DNA of 64,000 nt, taken from contig NC_012029.1 in NCBI RefSeq assembly GCF_000022205.1, positions 1,488,001 through 1,552,000 of the forward strand, read 5' to 3'. Each line of letters begins with the position of its first letter. Within the stretch, counting starts at the first letter, position 1. Below, in pieces: positions 1-8,729 of this stretch. The position numbers and the translations under genes are program-made. The notes under the pieces were generated by a model. That model was not told the origin of the DNA and searched no databases. It worked only from the letters and a program-made list of their open reading frames with translations. This DNA is from Halorubrum lacusprofundi ATCC 49239. Lineage in GTDB: Archaea > Halobacteriota > Halobacteria > Halobacteriales > Haloferacaceae.

Positions 1-506
1 ACGTCGAGGGGGTTGAGCCGCGAAGCGGGGTACTCGTATTGCGCGCCGGGCGCGACCGTCCGGGACTTGAGCCGGACGGTCTGGAGCGACCCGACGACCT
101 CTCCGGTCTCGTCGAGCGCGGCGACGTTCCCCTGTCCGAACAGCTCGGCGACGAGCGTCGTGTTCTCGTCCTCGCGCTCGAACTCGAACGTGAGGATCCG
201 GTCGAATTCGTACTGCTCGACGCCCGCGAAGTCGGCGCCGGACATCCGATTTCGCAGCATCTTCGCGAAGTTCGGCGGCCGACCGGGGGCGTCGGCGACG
301 TTCTCGGGATCCGCGACGTGGGCGCGTTTGATGTCTCCCACCTCGATCATGAGTTCGACCCGCCCGCGGTCGAAGTCGCGGAGCTTCAGCCGGAGCAGGT
401 CGTCGTCGTAGAGGTACGCCTTGTCGACCTTCGCGCCCTCGTACCGATTGAGCTCGGTAACGAGGGCCGCGAGGTCGATGCTCGACAGCTCCCGCTTCTG
501 GTCCAT
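1..506 (-). CDS. rqcH: RqcH-type NFACT protein (N-terminal part only)
   Basis: The minus strand opens with ATG at 506 and reads off the window edge, giving about 168 residues. The start MDQKRELSSIDLAALVTEL and the following segments LLRLKLRDFDRGRVELMIEV, PPNFAKMLRNRM and FDRILTFEFE match the N-terminal NFACT-N domain of the archaeal Rqc2/RqcH family (older name: fibronectin-binding A N-terminal domain). Known family members bind the 50S subunit-peptidyl-tRNA complex and act in ribosome-associated quality control; some add C-terminal alanine tails. The NFACT-R domain and C-terminus lie outside the window. A gap of about 80 bp separates it from the elp3 stop on the same strand. The family call is firm; tailing activity in this organism is inference. 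Confidence 0.85.
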   Translation of the reverse strand, partial: MDQKRELSSIDLAALVTELNRYEGAKVDKAYLYDDDLLRLKLRDFDRGRVELMIEVGDIKRAHVADPENVADAPGRPPNFAKMLRNRMSGADFAGVEQYEFDRILTFEFEREDENTTLVAELFGQGNVAALDETGEVVGSLQTVRLKSRTVAPGAQYEYPASRLNPLD

Positions 507-588
507 ACTCAAAGGAGACAGCCGGCCCGGAAAAAGGCGTGTCGTTGTGTGGACGGGCCGCCGAGAGAGCGACCGCGTCCGGAGTCGG

Positions 589-2346
589 CTACAGCCGCTT
601 CGAGACGTACGGCCCGTCCTGGTGGTAGCCGAGCTTGTTTCGGTAGTACTCCCGGGCCCCGATCCCGGAGATGATCGCCAGCTTGCGGTAGCCGGCGTCG
701 CGGGCCAGTTCCTCGGCGCGTTCGAGGAGCTTCGTCCCGTACCCCTGATGCTGCCAGTCGCCGGCGCCGCCGATGGCGACCTCGCTGCCGTACACGTGGA
801 GTTCGCGGATCAGCGCGGCGTCCTCAAGCTCGCGGCGGATCGGGTCGTCCTCGGTGCCGGGCGCGCCGGGCTGGTCGGGCGCGAAGGAGGGGAACCGCAG
901 GCGACAGAACCCGACGAGCAGGTCGCGGACGGGGTCTTCGAAGGAGATGAAGTGTTCCGTCCCGCCGCCGGCCTCGTAGGTGAGCACGTCGAGTTCCACG
1001 TCGTCGGGGTCCGGGTCGGCGTCGTTGTGGCCCACCTCGCGGGCACGGATATCGCGCTGGACGATCCCTTTCTCCTCGGCCCGCTGGTCGGCGAGCTGTC
1101 GGAGGTTCGACTTCCAGACGCCGCCCTCGATGAAGTCGGCCGGAATGTCGCGCTGGACGCGCTGGAGCCGGGTGTACTTCGGGATCTGGTCCATCGCGTC
1201 GGCGACCACATCGGCCGCCTCCTCGTTCGAGAGCGGCTCGAACGAGTCCTGGCGCCACCGGTCGTACACGCGGGTCCCCTCGACGACGAGGGTTGGATAG
1301 ATCTTCAGGTAGTCTGGCCGCCAGTCGGGGTTCTCGAAGATCTGGCGGAAGTCCTCGACGCACATCTCTCGGGTCATCCCCGGCTGGCCCGGCATCATGT
1401 GGAACCCGACCTTGAACGCGGCGTCGCGTAGGTGGCGGTTGGCGTTGCGGGAAGCCTCATTGCCGTGCCCGCGGTGCATCTCGCGGTTGATCCGCTCGTA
1501 GGTGGTCTGGACGCCGACCTCCACCTTGGTCCCCCCCAGATCGAGCATGCGGTCGATCTGTTCCGGATCGCACCAGTCCGGCTTCGTCTCGAACGTCGTG
1601 CCGATGTTGCGGATCTCGTTGGTCTCGTTTTCGGCGATCACGTCTTCGAGGTACTCGAACTCGGTCTCTTCGGGGGCGGGCGCGAACGACTCGCCCTCGG
1701 CGGGCTCGGGCTCTTTGTCGAGGTCGTAGTCGTTCATCGCCTGTAAGGCGCGCTTCACGAACCACTCCTGGTAGTCGTGTGAGCGCGCGGTCATCGTCCC
1801 GCCCATCAGGATGAGCTCCACCTTGTCGACCGGGTGACCGATCTTGCGGAGCTGTTCGAGCCGGAGCGTGACCTGTCCGTACGGGTCGTAGTCGTTCTGC
1901 TCGCCCCGGGCCGCGGCGGGCTCGTGGCCCGTGTACGACTGCGCCGAGGAGAACTCCGAGGCCGGCCCGCCGGGACAGTACAGGCACTTCCCGTGCGGGC
2001 ACAGCTTCGGCGAGGTCATGATCGCGACCGGCGAGACGCCGGAGGCGGTCCGAACCGGCTTCCGCTGGACCACCTCGATCACGTCGTCGCGCGCCTCGGT
2101 GGGGGCATGGTCCAAGATTTCGGTGTTCTTCGGGACCTTCGGCGAGGAGAATTTCGAGCAGGCGTCGAGCTTGGCGGACTCGAGGTCGTCGCGATCGATC
2201 TCGCCCGCGAGGATCCGGTCGACGAGGTACTCGCAGGCCCGGACGAACGCCTCGGGCTCGTCGCCGGTCGCCTCGCTGCCGGATCCCCCTCCGGCGTCGC
2301 CGCCCTCGCTTCCGGCGTCGCCGTCACTCGCCGCGTCGGTACTCAT
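589..2346 (-). CDS. elp3: tRNA U34 carboxymethyltransferase Elp3 (radical SAM / GNAT)
   Basis: 585 residues. It has an acidic low-complexity N-terminus (about residues 1-30), a radical SAM domain with the cluster cysteines C116, C121 and C124 (CPHGKCLYCPGG, spacing CX4CX2C as in archaeal Elp3), and a C-terminal GNAT acetyltransferase domain (AIGGAGDWQHQGYGTKLLE, about residues 525-545). Elp3 uses acetyl-CoA and SAM to add a carboxymethyl group to uridine 34 of certain tRNAs. In archaea it works without the other Elongator subunits, and none is visible here. The length is normal for the family. The ATG at 2346 precedes the acidic leader and no better internal start is evident. The divergent DUF790 gene starts 88 bp away. 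Confidence 0.95.
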   Translation of the reverse strand: MSTDAASDGDAGSEGGDAGGGSGSEATGDEPEAFVRACEYLVDRILAGEIDRDDLESAKLDACSKFSSPKVPKNTEILDHAPTEARDDVIEVVQRKPVRTASGVSPVAIMTSPKLCPHGKCLYCPGGPASEFSSAQSYTGHEPAAARGEQNDYDPYGQVTLRLEQLRKIGHPVDKVELILMGGTMTARSHDYQEWFVKRALQAMNDYDLDKEPEPAEGESFAPAPEETEFEYLEDVIAENETNEIRNIGTTFETKPDWCDPEQIDRMLDLGGTKVEVGVQTTYERINREMHRGHGNEASRNANRHLRDAAFKVGFHMMPGQPGMTREMCVEDFRQIFENPDWRPDYLKIYPTLVVEGTRVYDRWRQDSFEPLSNEEAADVVADAMDQIPKYTRLQRVQRDIPADFIEGGVWKSNLRQLADQRAEEKGIVQRDIRAREVGHNDADPDPDDVELDVLTYEAGGGTEHFISFEDPVRDLLVGFCRLRFPSFAPDQPGAPGTEDDPIRRELEDAALIRELHVYGSEVAIGGAGDWQHQGYGTKLLERAEELARDAGYRKLAIISGIGAREYYRNKLGYHQDGPYVSKRL

Positions 2347-2433
2347 TACCCTCCGATCGACGGGTTTCGGAGTTAAGCGTGTCGCACCGAGAGAATCGGC
2401 CGGTTTTAGGTCGGCGATCGCGTAGCCGCGGCC

Positions 2434-3951
2434 GTGTTACGCAAAGACCTCCTGCGCGTCTCGCGGGCCGGCGGCGGGTACCGGCCGCGCTTTGCGACCC
2501 GCGAGCACCGTCCGCTCGCGGCGCGGGTGCTCGGGACCTTCGAGTCCCACGTCGGGGAGCGGCGCGGTGACCTCGACGACGCGCTGGCGGCGCTGGAGGC
2601 CGACGCCGCCGAGTCCGGCGGCGACTTCAAGCTCGTCCGCGGGCTCGCGGCCTTGATCGAGCGCGAGTGCGTCTTCGAGACGCGCGCGCCGGTCCCGCCC
2701 CAGCGCGTTCGGCGCGCGGCGTTCGAGGCCGCGGAGGCCGTCGGCGTCGCGAGCGAGACCGAGCGCGAAACCGCGATCGACCGCGCCGCCGACGCGCTCG
2801 GGATCGAGCCCGGGGACGTGGAGGCGTCGCTGTACGCCGACCGCGACGTCAACGAGATCCTCGTCGACGCCGACGTGCGGTGGGACCCGGACTCCCTCCT
2901 CGAACAGTACGACCTCTCGCTCGCACAGACCGCGCTGTTCGACGCCACCGAGGTCCGGATCCGATCGAACGACCCGAAACGGCTCGTCTCGGCGGTCAAG
3001 CGGCTCCGGCTGATGTACGAGGTGGAGACAACCCCCGAGGGCCGAGAACTGGTCGTCACCGGGCCGGACGCGCTGTTCTCGCGCACCCGGCGCTACGGGA
3101 CCGCGTTCGCGCGACTGCTCCGGACCGTCGCGAAGTCCGCGGAGTGGGAGCTGTCGGCGACGATCGACGACCGCGGCCGCGAGCGCACCATGCGCCTCTC
3201 CGACGGCGACGTGACGGTTCCGGGCGTCGAACCGGTCGCGGAGCCGGACTTCGACAGCGGCGTCGAGGCCGACTTCGCCGGGCGGTTTCGCGGGCTCGAC
3301 CTCGACTGGACCTTGGTGCGCGAGCCGGAAACCCTCGAAACCGGAAACCGGGTGATGATCCCCGACTTCGCGTTCGACTACGACCACGCCGACTTCCGGC
3401 TGTTCTTCGAGGTGATGGGGTTTTGGACCCCCGAGTACGTCGCGAAGAAACTCGGCCAACTCGCTGACGTGGAAGATGTGGATCTGCTGGTCGCCGTCGA
3501 CGAGAGCCTCGGCGTCGGTGAGGAGATCGCCGCGCGGGACCACCGCGTGGTGAGCTACTCGGGGACCGTCCGCGTGAAAGCGATCGTCGACGTGCTCCGC
3601 GAGTACGAGGCCGAGTTCGTCGCCGATGCGGCCGCCGACCTCCCCGAGTCGCTCTCGCCGGACGCGGACGCGATCGGGCTCGACGAACTCGCGGACGAGC
3701 ACGGCGTGAGCGTCGAGGCGATCGAGGACAAGTCGTTTCCGGACCACGAACTGGTGGGGCGGACCCTCGTGCGGCCTGCGGTACTGGAGGCGGCGGGCGA
3801 GAAGCTTGAAGCCGGAATGGCGTTCTCGGAGGTTGAGTCAATACTCGACGACTATGCGATCGACGACGCGAGCGCCGCCCTCTCGCGGCTCGGGTTCCGG
3901 GTCGAGTGGGAGGGGCTCGGCGGCGGGACGGTCCGAGAAAAAGGCGAGTAG
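2434..3951 (+). CDS. DUF790 / Bax1-like nuclease
   Basis: 505 residues from a GTG start (GTG TTA CGC AAA), giving MLRKDLLRVSRAGGGYRPRF, the typical N-terminus of the DUF790 family. A C-terminal restriction-endonuclease-like fold is suggested by the segment MIPDFAFDYD (about residue 308) followed by LFFEVMGFWTPEYVAKKLGQL and VDLLVAVDE: a D...E...K-type arrangement as in PD-(D/E)XK nucleases. Characterised members (Bax1) bind the XPB helicase and cut bubble DNA in archaeal excision repair. In many archaea the gene is next to xpb; no xpb lies within this window on either side, so partnership here is inference. A short hairpin follows the stop codon. Confidence 0.85.
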   Translation: MLRKDLLRVSRAGGGYRPRFATREHRPLAARVLGTFESHVGERRGDLDDALAALEADAAESGGDFKLVRGLAALIERECVFETRAPVPPQRVRRAAFEAAEAVGVASETERETAIDRAADALGIEPGDVEASLYADRDVNEILVDADVRWDPDSLLEQYDLSLAQTALFDATEVRIRSNDPKRLVSAVKRLRLMYEVETTPEGRELVVTGPDALFSRTRRYGTAFARLLRTVAKSAEWELSATIDDRGRERTMRLSDGDVTVPGVEPVAEPDFDSGVEADFAGRFRGLDLDWTLVREPETLETGNRVMIPDFAFDYDHADFRLFFEVMGFWTPEYVAKKLGQLADVEDVDLLVAVDESLGVGEEIAARDHRVVSYSGTVRVKAIVDVLREYEAEFVADAAADLPESLSPDADAIGLDELADEHGVSVEAIEDKSFPDHELVGRTLVRPAVLEAAGEKLEAGMAFSEVESILDDYAIDDASAALSRLGFRVEWEGLGGGTVREKGE

Positions 3952-3970
3952 CCGACGGCAGAGCCGTCGG
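3952..3970 (+). terminator. Hairpin just after the DUF790 gene
   Basis: CCGACGGC and GCCGTCGG form a perfect 8-bp stem with a 3-nt loop directly after the stop codon. There is no T-tract behind it, so a role in transcript 3' end formation is only possible. The gene-poor stretch that follows (to 4261) holds this hairpin, a protein-like relic on the minus strand, and the cupin promoter. Confidence 0.35.
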
Positions 3971-4031
3971 TGGCGAGTACTGAACCACGGAGGGGGGGAT
4001 CCAACTCTTTGGTAGGTGCCGTCCCTCCCGC

Positions 4032-4185
4032 TTAGTCAGCGGCCTGCCGCTCCTGAAGGAACGTCTCGGTCTGGTGCACTTCAGAGTCGCCGCGACGGCA
4101 GTTCGATGCGCTCACGATACTTCGGCGGAATGTCGCTCTCACCGAGGATGTACTGCTTGAGCACTGGCCATCCGTGGACGCCCAT
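4032..4185 (-). pseudogene. Possible relic of a protein gene (C-terminal fragment, frameshifted)
   Basis: On the minus strand a 34-codon frame starting at 4185 ends in KYRERIELPSRRL and stop at 4081. The next frame then reads DSEVHQTETFLQERQAAD to a stop at 4032-4034. Both halves look protein-like (charged, no rare residues), and a single frameshift near 4085 would join them into one C-terminus. I do not recognise the family. The lower GC of this stretch and the absence of an upstream start region suggest decay debris near the cupin gene, but this could be chance coding-like sequence. Confidence 0.3.
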
Positions 4186-4261
4186 ATACGAAAGAGATAT
4201 GTGATTTGGTAACATACCAGTATCGCTTATTGAGGACACACATTCAGTAGGCGGAGATAAC

Positions 4262-4846
4262 ATGACATCGAACGAGACCGGAGCAGGGAACGGGATATTT
4301 CGTCGAACGGTATTGAAGGCCGGTACAGCCACACTAGGCGCGCTCGGACTCGGTATGATTACCCCCGTAACCGCCAGCGGCCAAGAGAGCACGCATTCAA
4401 GCGAAACCGAAGAGGTTGACAGCCCCGTCGGGTTCGGTGTCGAAGTTCTTGCAGGGCACGCAAACTTCCCAGATGAGGTGGCCGCGGAGTTTCGGACAAC
4501 GTACGACGAGGGTGACAGTGAGGCCATCGTCTCGAACCTCCCCAGCGACGCGTCGAGCGTCATCGTCGCCAAAGTGACCTGGGAGCCGGAGGGGACATCC
4601 GGCTGGCACACTCACCCGGGCCCAGTTATCGTCAGCGTTGCGGAGGGAGAACTTCAACTGATAAACGAGCGCGACTGCGTCGAGCGCACCTACGGAGCGG
4701 GCGAGGCGTTTATCGATCCTGGGCAGGGAAACATCCACGTCGCCTCAAATCCCAGCACGACCGACACCGCCGTGGCCTACGCGACGTTCCTCGGCGTGCC
4801 CGACGGTGAGCCAGCGACGGTGTGGGTCGCACCAGCGGATTGCTGA
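4262..4846 (+). CDS. Tat-exported cupin-domain protein
   Basis: 194 residues. The N-terminus carries a twin-arginine signal (RRTVLKAGTATLGALGLGM, residues 15-33) followed by a Thr/Ser-rich stretch, so the protein is probably exported folded. The body is a cupin-2 beta-barrel: GWHTHPGPVIVSVAEGELQL (about residues 116-135) supplies the first metal-binding motif (two His), and the second motif is GEAFIDPGQGNIHVASNP. Related haloarchaeal proteins have no fixed function; enzyme or binding roles are both possible. Upstream is AT-rich DNA with a TATA-like element near 4195-4215. The stretch from 4847 to 4948 holds no gene. Confidence 0.8.
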   Translation: MTSNETGAGNGIFRRTVLKAGTATLGALGLGMITPVTASGQESTHSSETEEVDSPVGFGVEVLAGHANFPDEVAAEFRTTYDEGDSEAIVSNLPSDASSVIVAKVTWEPEGTSGWHTHPGPVIVSVAEGELQLINERDCVERTYGAGEAFIDPGQGNIHVASNPSTTDTAVAYATFLGVPDGEPATVWVAPADC

Positions 4847-4948
4847 CAGCCCGATACTCGGATGGCGTCGCCATCCGAACAGATTTAGGATGCGATTTGT
4901 CGCTAGCGAGGACTGATCTGCCACCGATCGCTCACGGTGGGAAAGATG

Positions 4949-5479
4949 TCATTCGACGACCGGTAGGTCCGCACGGCTGCCCTTCGGCACCACCGAGCGA
5001 AGTTCGTCGTAGAGGTACAGCCCCACGCCGATCGGCGCCTGCTCCCCGGCGACCTCGTGGGTCGCTATCAGGTATCCCCAGTCGCCATCCCACTCGGGGA
5101 GATCCTGGTCCTCGCCGGCGGCGAAGGTGACGGCCTGCTCGGGATCGAGTTCGATCACGTTCTTCGTCGCGTGGGCGCCGAACCGAGAGACGGCCCGCCC
5201 CGTCGGCTTCCAGTGGTCCTGTCGCGTCCGGAGGAAGGTCATCCCGATCGCCTCCACCTCGCTGGGGTCGGTCGCCTCGCCGTTGAAGATCCAGACTTTC
5301 CCCGCCCCCTTCTCCCAGAAGCTGTACTCCTCGAAGACGGTCGGCTCGATCCCGAACCGTTCGTCCCACCAGTCGAGCACCTCCCGTCTGCTCGCGCGCC
5401 CGTCCACCTCGCGGTCATCAGGGGTCTCCGGGAGGCGGTCGAACTGCTGACCGTCGTTGGTGGGGGCGGCGTCGGTCAC
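4949..5479 (-). CDS. Conserved partner of RNA m5C methyltransferase (DUF7122-type)
   Basis: 176 residues. The GTG start at 5479 overlaps the TGA stop of the upstream methyltransferase gene in the sequence GTGA, a strong sign of translational coupling. The region VLDWWDERFGIEPTVFEEYSF near the start, with EKGAGKVWIF and later GDWGYLIATHEVAGEQAPIG, resembles the pre-PUA/PUA-like accessory halves of archaeal NOP2/Sun methyltransferases. In Halobacteria these are often encoded by a separate gene next to the catalytic one. Binding RNA to position the methyltransferase is inference from this gene order. No membrane segments or signal peptide are visible. Confidence 0.65.
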   Translation of the reverse strand: MTDAAPTNDGQQFDRLPETPDDREVDGRASRREVLDWWDERFGIEPTVFEEYSFWEKGAGKVWIFNGEATDPSEVEAIGMTFLRTRQDHWKPTGRAVSRFGAHATKNVIELDPEQAVTFAAGEDQDLPEWDGDWGYLIATHEVAGEQAPIGVGLYLYDELRSVVPKGSRADLPVVE

Positions 5480-6420
5480 GCGGCCACCTCCTCGTCTCCG
5501 GTCTCGTCGTCCTCTCCGCCCACCCGAAGTTTCGCGCAGAAGAACCCGCCCGTGTCGTTGTGGTGCGGGTAGACGCGGTGCGCGCGCGTCACCGATTCGT
5601 CGTAGGTCTCGCCGTCCCACTCCGTCACTCCCGGAACCGTGTCGAGCGGGAGGTCGAACGCGACGATCTCGCAGTCCTCCTCGCCGAGGACGTGATCGAG
5701 CACCGCCTCGTTCTCCTCGGGCGCAAACGTGCAGGTGGAGTAGACGACGGTGCCGCCCGAGCGAGTCGCCTGCACGGCGCGGGCCAGAATTCCTTTCTGG
5801 ATCCCGGCGACCGCGTGGACGTGATCGAGGGTCCACTGGTCGACGACGTCCAGGTTCTTGCGGCAGGTCCCCTCACAGGAGCAGGGGGCGTCGACGAGCG
5901 CGCGATCGAACTCGTCGAACGCGAGCGGCTTCGTCGAGAAGTTGCGCGCGTCCTGATTCGTGACGATCGCGTTCGTTATCCCGAGCCGCTCGGCGTTATG
6001 CCGGAGCGCGGAGAGCCGACCGAGGTTGTTGTCGTTGGCGACGACCGTCCCCTCGTCGTTCATCGCGTCGGCGATCTGGGTGGTCTTGCTGCCGGGAGCC
6101 GCGCAGGCGTCCCAGACGTGCTCGCCGGGCTGCGGGTCGAGCGCGAGCCCCGGAAGCACGGACACCTCCTCCTGCCCGTGAGTCCAGCCGTGGACGTACG
6201 GCCAGTTCCCGCCGGGGTTGCCGTCCGGGAGCCGAAAGAGGCCGTCGTGCCAGTCGACGGGCTCGTAGGCCACGCCCTCCTCGTCGAAGGCCTCACGGAC
6301 GCGGGCCGGCGAGGCCGCCATCTCGTTCACGCGGACGACCGACGGCAGCGGCCGGTCGCAGGCCGCACGGAACGCTGCCGCGTCGTCGACGAGCGGCTCG
6401 TACCGCTCTAACGGATTCAT
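5476..6420 (-). CDS. RsmB/NOP2-family RNA (cytosine-5) methyltransferase
   Basis: 314 residues from ATG at 6420 (MNPLERYEPLVDD); a longer frame exists upstream but is low-complexity and unlike the family. The SAM-binding motif I is VWDACAAPGSKTTQIADAM. The two active-site cysteines of the NOP2/Sun family are visible in DAPCSCEGTCRKN (motif IV, PC) and YSTCTFAPEENEAVL (motif VI, TC). The enzyme methylates C5 of cytosines in rRNA or tRNA through a covalent Cys adduct; which RNA cannot be told from sequence. The catalytic domain lacks a fused PUA region, which may be supplied by the overlapping downstream gene. Confidence 0.9.
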   Translation of the reverse strand: MNPLERYEPLVDDAAAFRAACDRPLPSVVRVNEMAASPARVREAFDEEGVAYEPVDWHDGLFRLPDGNPGGNWPYVHGWTHGQEEVSVLPGLALDPQPGEHVWDACAAPGSKTTQIADAMNDEGTVVANDNNLGRLSALRHNAERLGITNAIVTNQDARNFSTKPLAFDEFDRALVDAPCSCEGTCRKNLDVVDQWTLDHVHAVAGIQKGILARAVQATRSGGTVVYSTCTFAPEENEAVLDHVLGEEDCEIVAFDLPLDTVPGVTEWDGETYDESVTRAHRVYPHHNDTGGFFCAKLRVGGEDDETGDEEVAA

Positions 6421-6533
6421 GGCCACCCTTGCGCGCCGGGCGGTTAGTCGGTTTCGGGATGGGGCGGGCGGAGGCCCCACGCCACCGCCCCTCGCGCCCT
6501 ACCTTTAGGTCGACAGCGGGAGTATGCGAACGT

Positions 6534-7274
6534 ATGGCGCGCATATCCGTCATCGACGACGAAATCTCGCTGGACGAGCCGACGCTGGTGGAGGGGTTCC
6601 CGGGCGTCGGGCTCGTCGGCAAGATCGCGACCGACCACATGATCGAGGCCCACGAGATGGTCCACTACGCGAACGTCCACTGCGACGGGCTCCCGCGGGT
6701 GACCGTCTACCGCGAGGGCAACCGAGCGCTGACGACGCCCGTGCGGCTGTACGTCGACGAGGAGCGCGACCTCGTCGCGCTCCGCAGCGACGTGCCGGTC
6801 AATCCCGGCGCCGCGACCGAGGTCGCCGGCTGTCTGGAGAGCTGGTTCACGGAGACGGCGACGTTCCCGATCTTCCTCTCCGGGCTCGGCCGCGAGAAGG
6901 ACGAGGCGCCGCCCGACCTGTACGGTGTCGCGACCGGGAGCGGCGGCGATGCGCTCTCGCGCGCCGACATCGAGGACCCGCCGGAGTCGGGACTCATCTC
7001 CGGGCCGACCGGCGCGATGCTCGCGGAGTCGCTGGAGCGCGGCCGCGACGCGGTCGGGCTCGTCGTCGAGTCGGACCCGCAGTTCCCCGACCCGGAGGCG
7101 GCGCGGGTCCTCATCCGAAAGGGGATCGACCCGATCGCCGGGACGGAGACGACAACCGAGGGGCTCGTCGATCAGGCGACCGAGATCCGGGACGCGAAGC
7201 AGGCGTTCGCGAAGCAGATGCAGGAGGCGACGGAGGAGAGCTCGCAGGCGGAGCCGCTGAAGATGTTCCAGTGA
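6534..7274 (+). CDS. PAC2-family (proteasome assembly chaperone-like) protein
   Basis: 246 residues from ATG at 6534 (MARISVIDDEISLDEPTLVE). The hallmark FPGVGLVGKIATDHMIE near residue 24 and the later SGPTGAMLAESLERG belong to the PAC2 superfamily. Eukaryotic relatives chaperone 20S proteasome assembly, and archaeal homologues are presumed to do likewise. The C-terminal 40 residues are predicted helical/coiled-coil (TEIRDAKQAFAKQMQEATEE). A TATA-like CCTTTAGGTC lies about 30 bp upstream, consistent with a near-leaderless transcript. A second PAC2 member is at the far end of the window (63403). Confidence 0.85.
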   Translation: MARISVIDDEISLDEPTLVEGFPGVGLVGKIATDHMIEAHEMVHYANVHCDGLPRVTVYREGNRALTTPVRLYVDEERDLVALRSDVPVNPGAATEVAGCLESWFTETATFPIFLSGLGREKDEAPPDLYGVATGSGGDALSRADIEDPPESGLISGPTGAMLAESLERGRDAVGLVVESDPQFPDPEAARVLIRKGIDPIAGTETTTEGLVDQATEIRDAKQAFAKQMQEATEESSQAEPLKMFQ

Positions 7275-7308
7275 GACTCAAGCGGACCCCTTGACTCGAA
7301 ACGACCCG

Positions 7309-8646
7309 TCAGTTCCCGTCCTCAAGCTCGTCGAGTATCGGTCTGTACTTGAGTTGGACCTCGTCCCACTCCCGGTCGGGGTCGGAGTCGGCGACCAGAC
7401 CGACGCCGGCGAAGAGCGTGGCGCGACGGGGGGTCGCCACCGCGGACCGGATCGCGACCGCGAACGCGCCGTTGCCGGCGGCGTCGATCCAGCCGACCGG
7501 CGCGGCGTACCACCCGCGGTCGAACGGCTCCGTGTCGTGGATCGTTTCGAGCGCGCGGTCCGGCGGGAGCCCGCCGACCGCGGGGGTCGGGTGGAGCGCC
7601 TCGACGAGGTCGAGGACGTGGCGGTCTGCGTTCAACTCGGCCGTGATCGGGGTGTGAAGGTGTTGGACCGTGGCGAGCCGGCGGACCCGACGCTCGCCAG
7701 CGGAGATGGAGGCCGCGAACGGCTCCAGCTGCTCGCGGACGGTGTCGGCGACGAGCTCGTGTTCGTGGACGTTCTTGGCGTCGTCGAGCAGCTCGCGCGC
7801 GAGCCACTCGTCCTCGGCCGGCGTCTCCCCGCGGCCGGTCGTCCCCGCGAGCGCGTCGGTCTCGACGGTCCGGCCGCGCAGCGCGACCAGCCGCTCGGGG
7901 GTCGCGCCGAAGAAGGCGCTCCCGCCGGCGTCGGGCTCGAAGTAGTAGCGGTGGCAGTCCGGGTACTTCTCCGCGAGCCGGTCCAGCGTCGCCGCCCGCG
8001 GGAACGGCGCGGCGAGGTCGGCCTCCAGCGCCTGCGCCAGCACGACCTTCTGCAGGTCGCCGCCGCGGATCCGGTCGACCGCGGCCTCGACGCTCCGGCG
8101 CCACGCCTCGCGGCTCGTCGTCCGGCGAGTCGCCGCGATCCCGGGTCGCGGCGGGCGGTCGACCGTCGTCGCGAGCCCCGCAAGCCGGTCGCGCTCGGTG
8201 GCCAGTCGAGCCTCGACCGCGTCCGGGTCGGCGTCGTCGCCGACCGCGTTCACCGTGAGCCACGTGCCGTTGTCCGCGAACGTGACCTGCACGCGCGGAA
8301 GGACGAACCGCGCCTCCGGGAACGGCCCCCACGGGTCGCCGTCGCACCCTCCGTCGTGGAAGGCGAACCCGCCGAACAGGCGCGGGCGGGCGGCCTCGGT
8401 CCCGGCGTGGACGTCGCCGGAGTCGAACAGATCGTCGGCGCCGGCCCGGATCTCGGCGAACCGATCCGGGCCGCTGGCGGTCAGCGTCGCGGCCGCGCCG
8501 CTGGCGAGCACGAGCGCGTCGTCGGGGGCGTTCCACGTCGTTCGCGGCGCCGGGAGGGCGTCGAACGCGGCCGCAAACGCGGGCGCATCGATCCCGGTCG
8601 TGCGGCTAACGAGGGTCGACGCCGGGGACGAACGCGCCCGTTTCAT
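7309..8646 (-). CDS. menF: Isochorismate synthase MenF
   Basis: 445 residues of the chorismate-binding (ADC synthase/MenF/EntC) family. Diagnostic segments are RIRGGDLQKVVLAQALEA (catalytic lysine region), FFGATPERLV, TDALAGTTGRG, KNVHEHELVADTVREQL, LHPTPAVGGLP and FAGVGLVADSDPDREWDEV (C-terminal metal-binding glutamates). It converts chorismate to isochorismate, the first committed step to menaquinone, the usual haloarchaeal quinone. In many haloarchaea menF is followed by menD, menB and menA; here it stands alone, and the ligase MenE lies 7 kb away (15776). The divergent start at 8646 follows a short promoter region. Confidence 0.9.
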   Translation of the reverse strand: MKRARSSPASTLVSRTTGIDAPAFAAAFDALPAPRTTWNAPDDALVLASGAAATLTASGPDRFAEIRAGADDLFDSGDVHAGTEAARPRLFGGFAFHDGGCDGDPWGPFPEARFVLPRVQVTFADNGTWLTVNAVGDDADPDAVEARLATERDRLAGLATTVDRPPRPGIAATRRTTSREAWRRSVEAAVDRIRGGDLQKVVLAQALEADLAAPFPRAATLDRLAEKYPDCHRYYFEPDAGGSAFFGATPERLVALRGRTVETDALAGTTGRGETPAEDEWLARELLDDAKNVHEHELVADTVREQLEPFAASISAGERRVRRLATVQHLHTPITAELNADRHVLDLVEALHPTPAVGGLPPDRALETIHDTEPFDRGWYAAPVGWIDAAGNGAFAVAIRSAVATPRRATLFAGVGLVADSDPDREWDEVQLKYRPILDELEDGN

Positions 8647-8729
8647 TGGCTTCGGGTCAGGACCGGGGAACCTTTATGTTGACTATCGCGGGGACCGGTA
8701 GGAGAGCGGTCGGATGAGCGCTCGGAGGG

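Noticed and set aside
4081-4611. A 176-codon minus-strand frame across the cupin gene
   Set aside because: Mostly a shadow of the Tat-cupin gene; only its last 34 codons lie in intergenic DNA and are listed as a possible relic.
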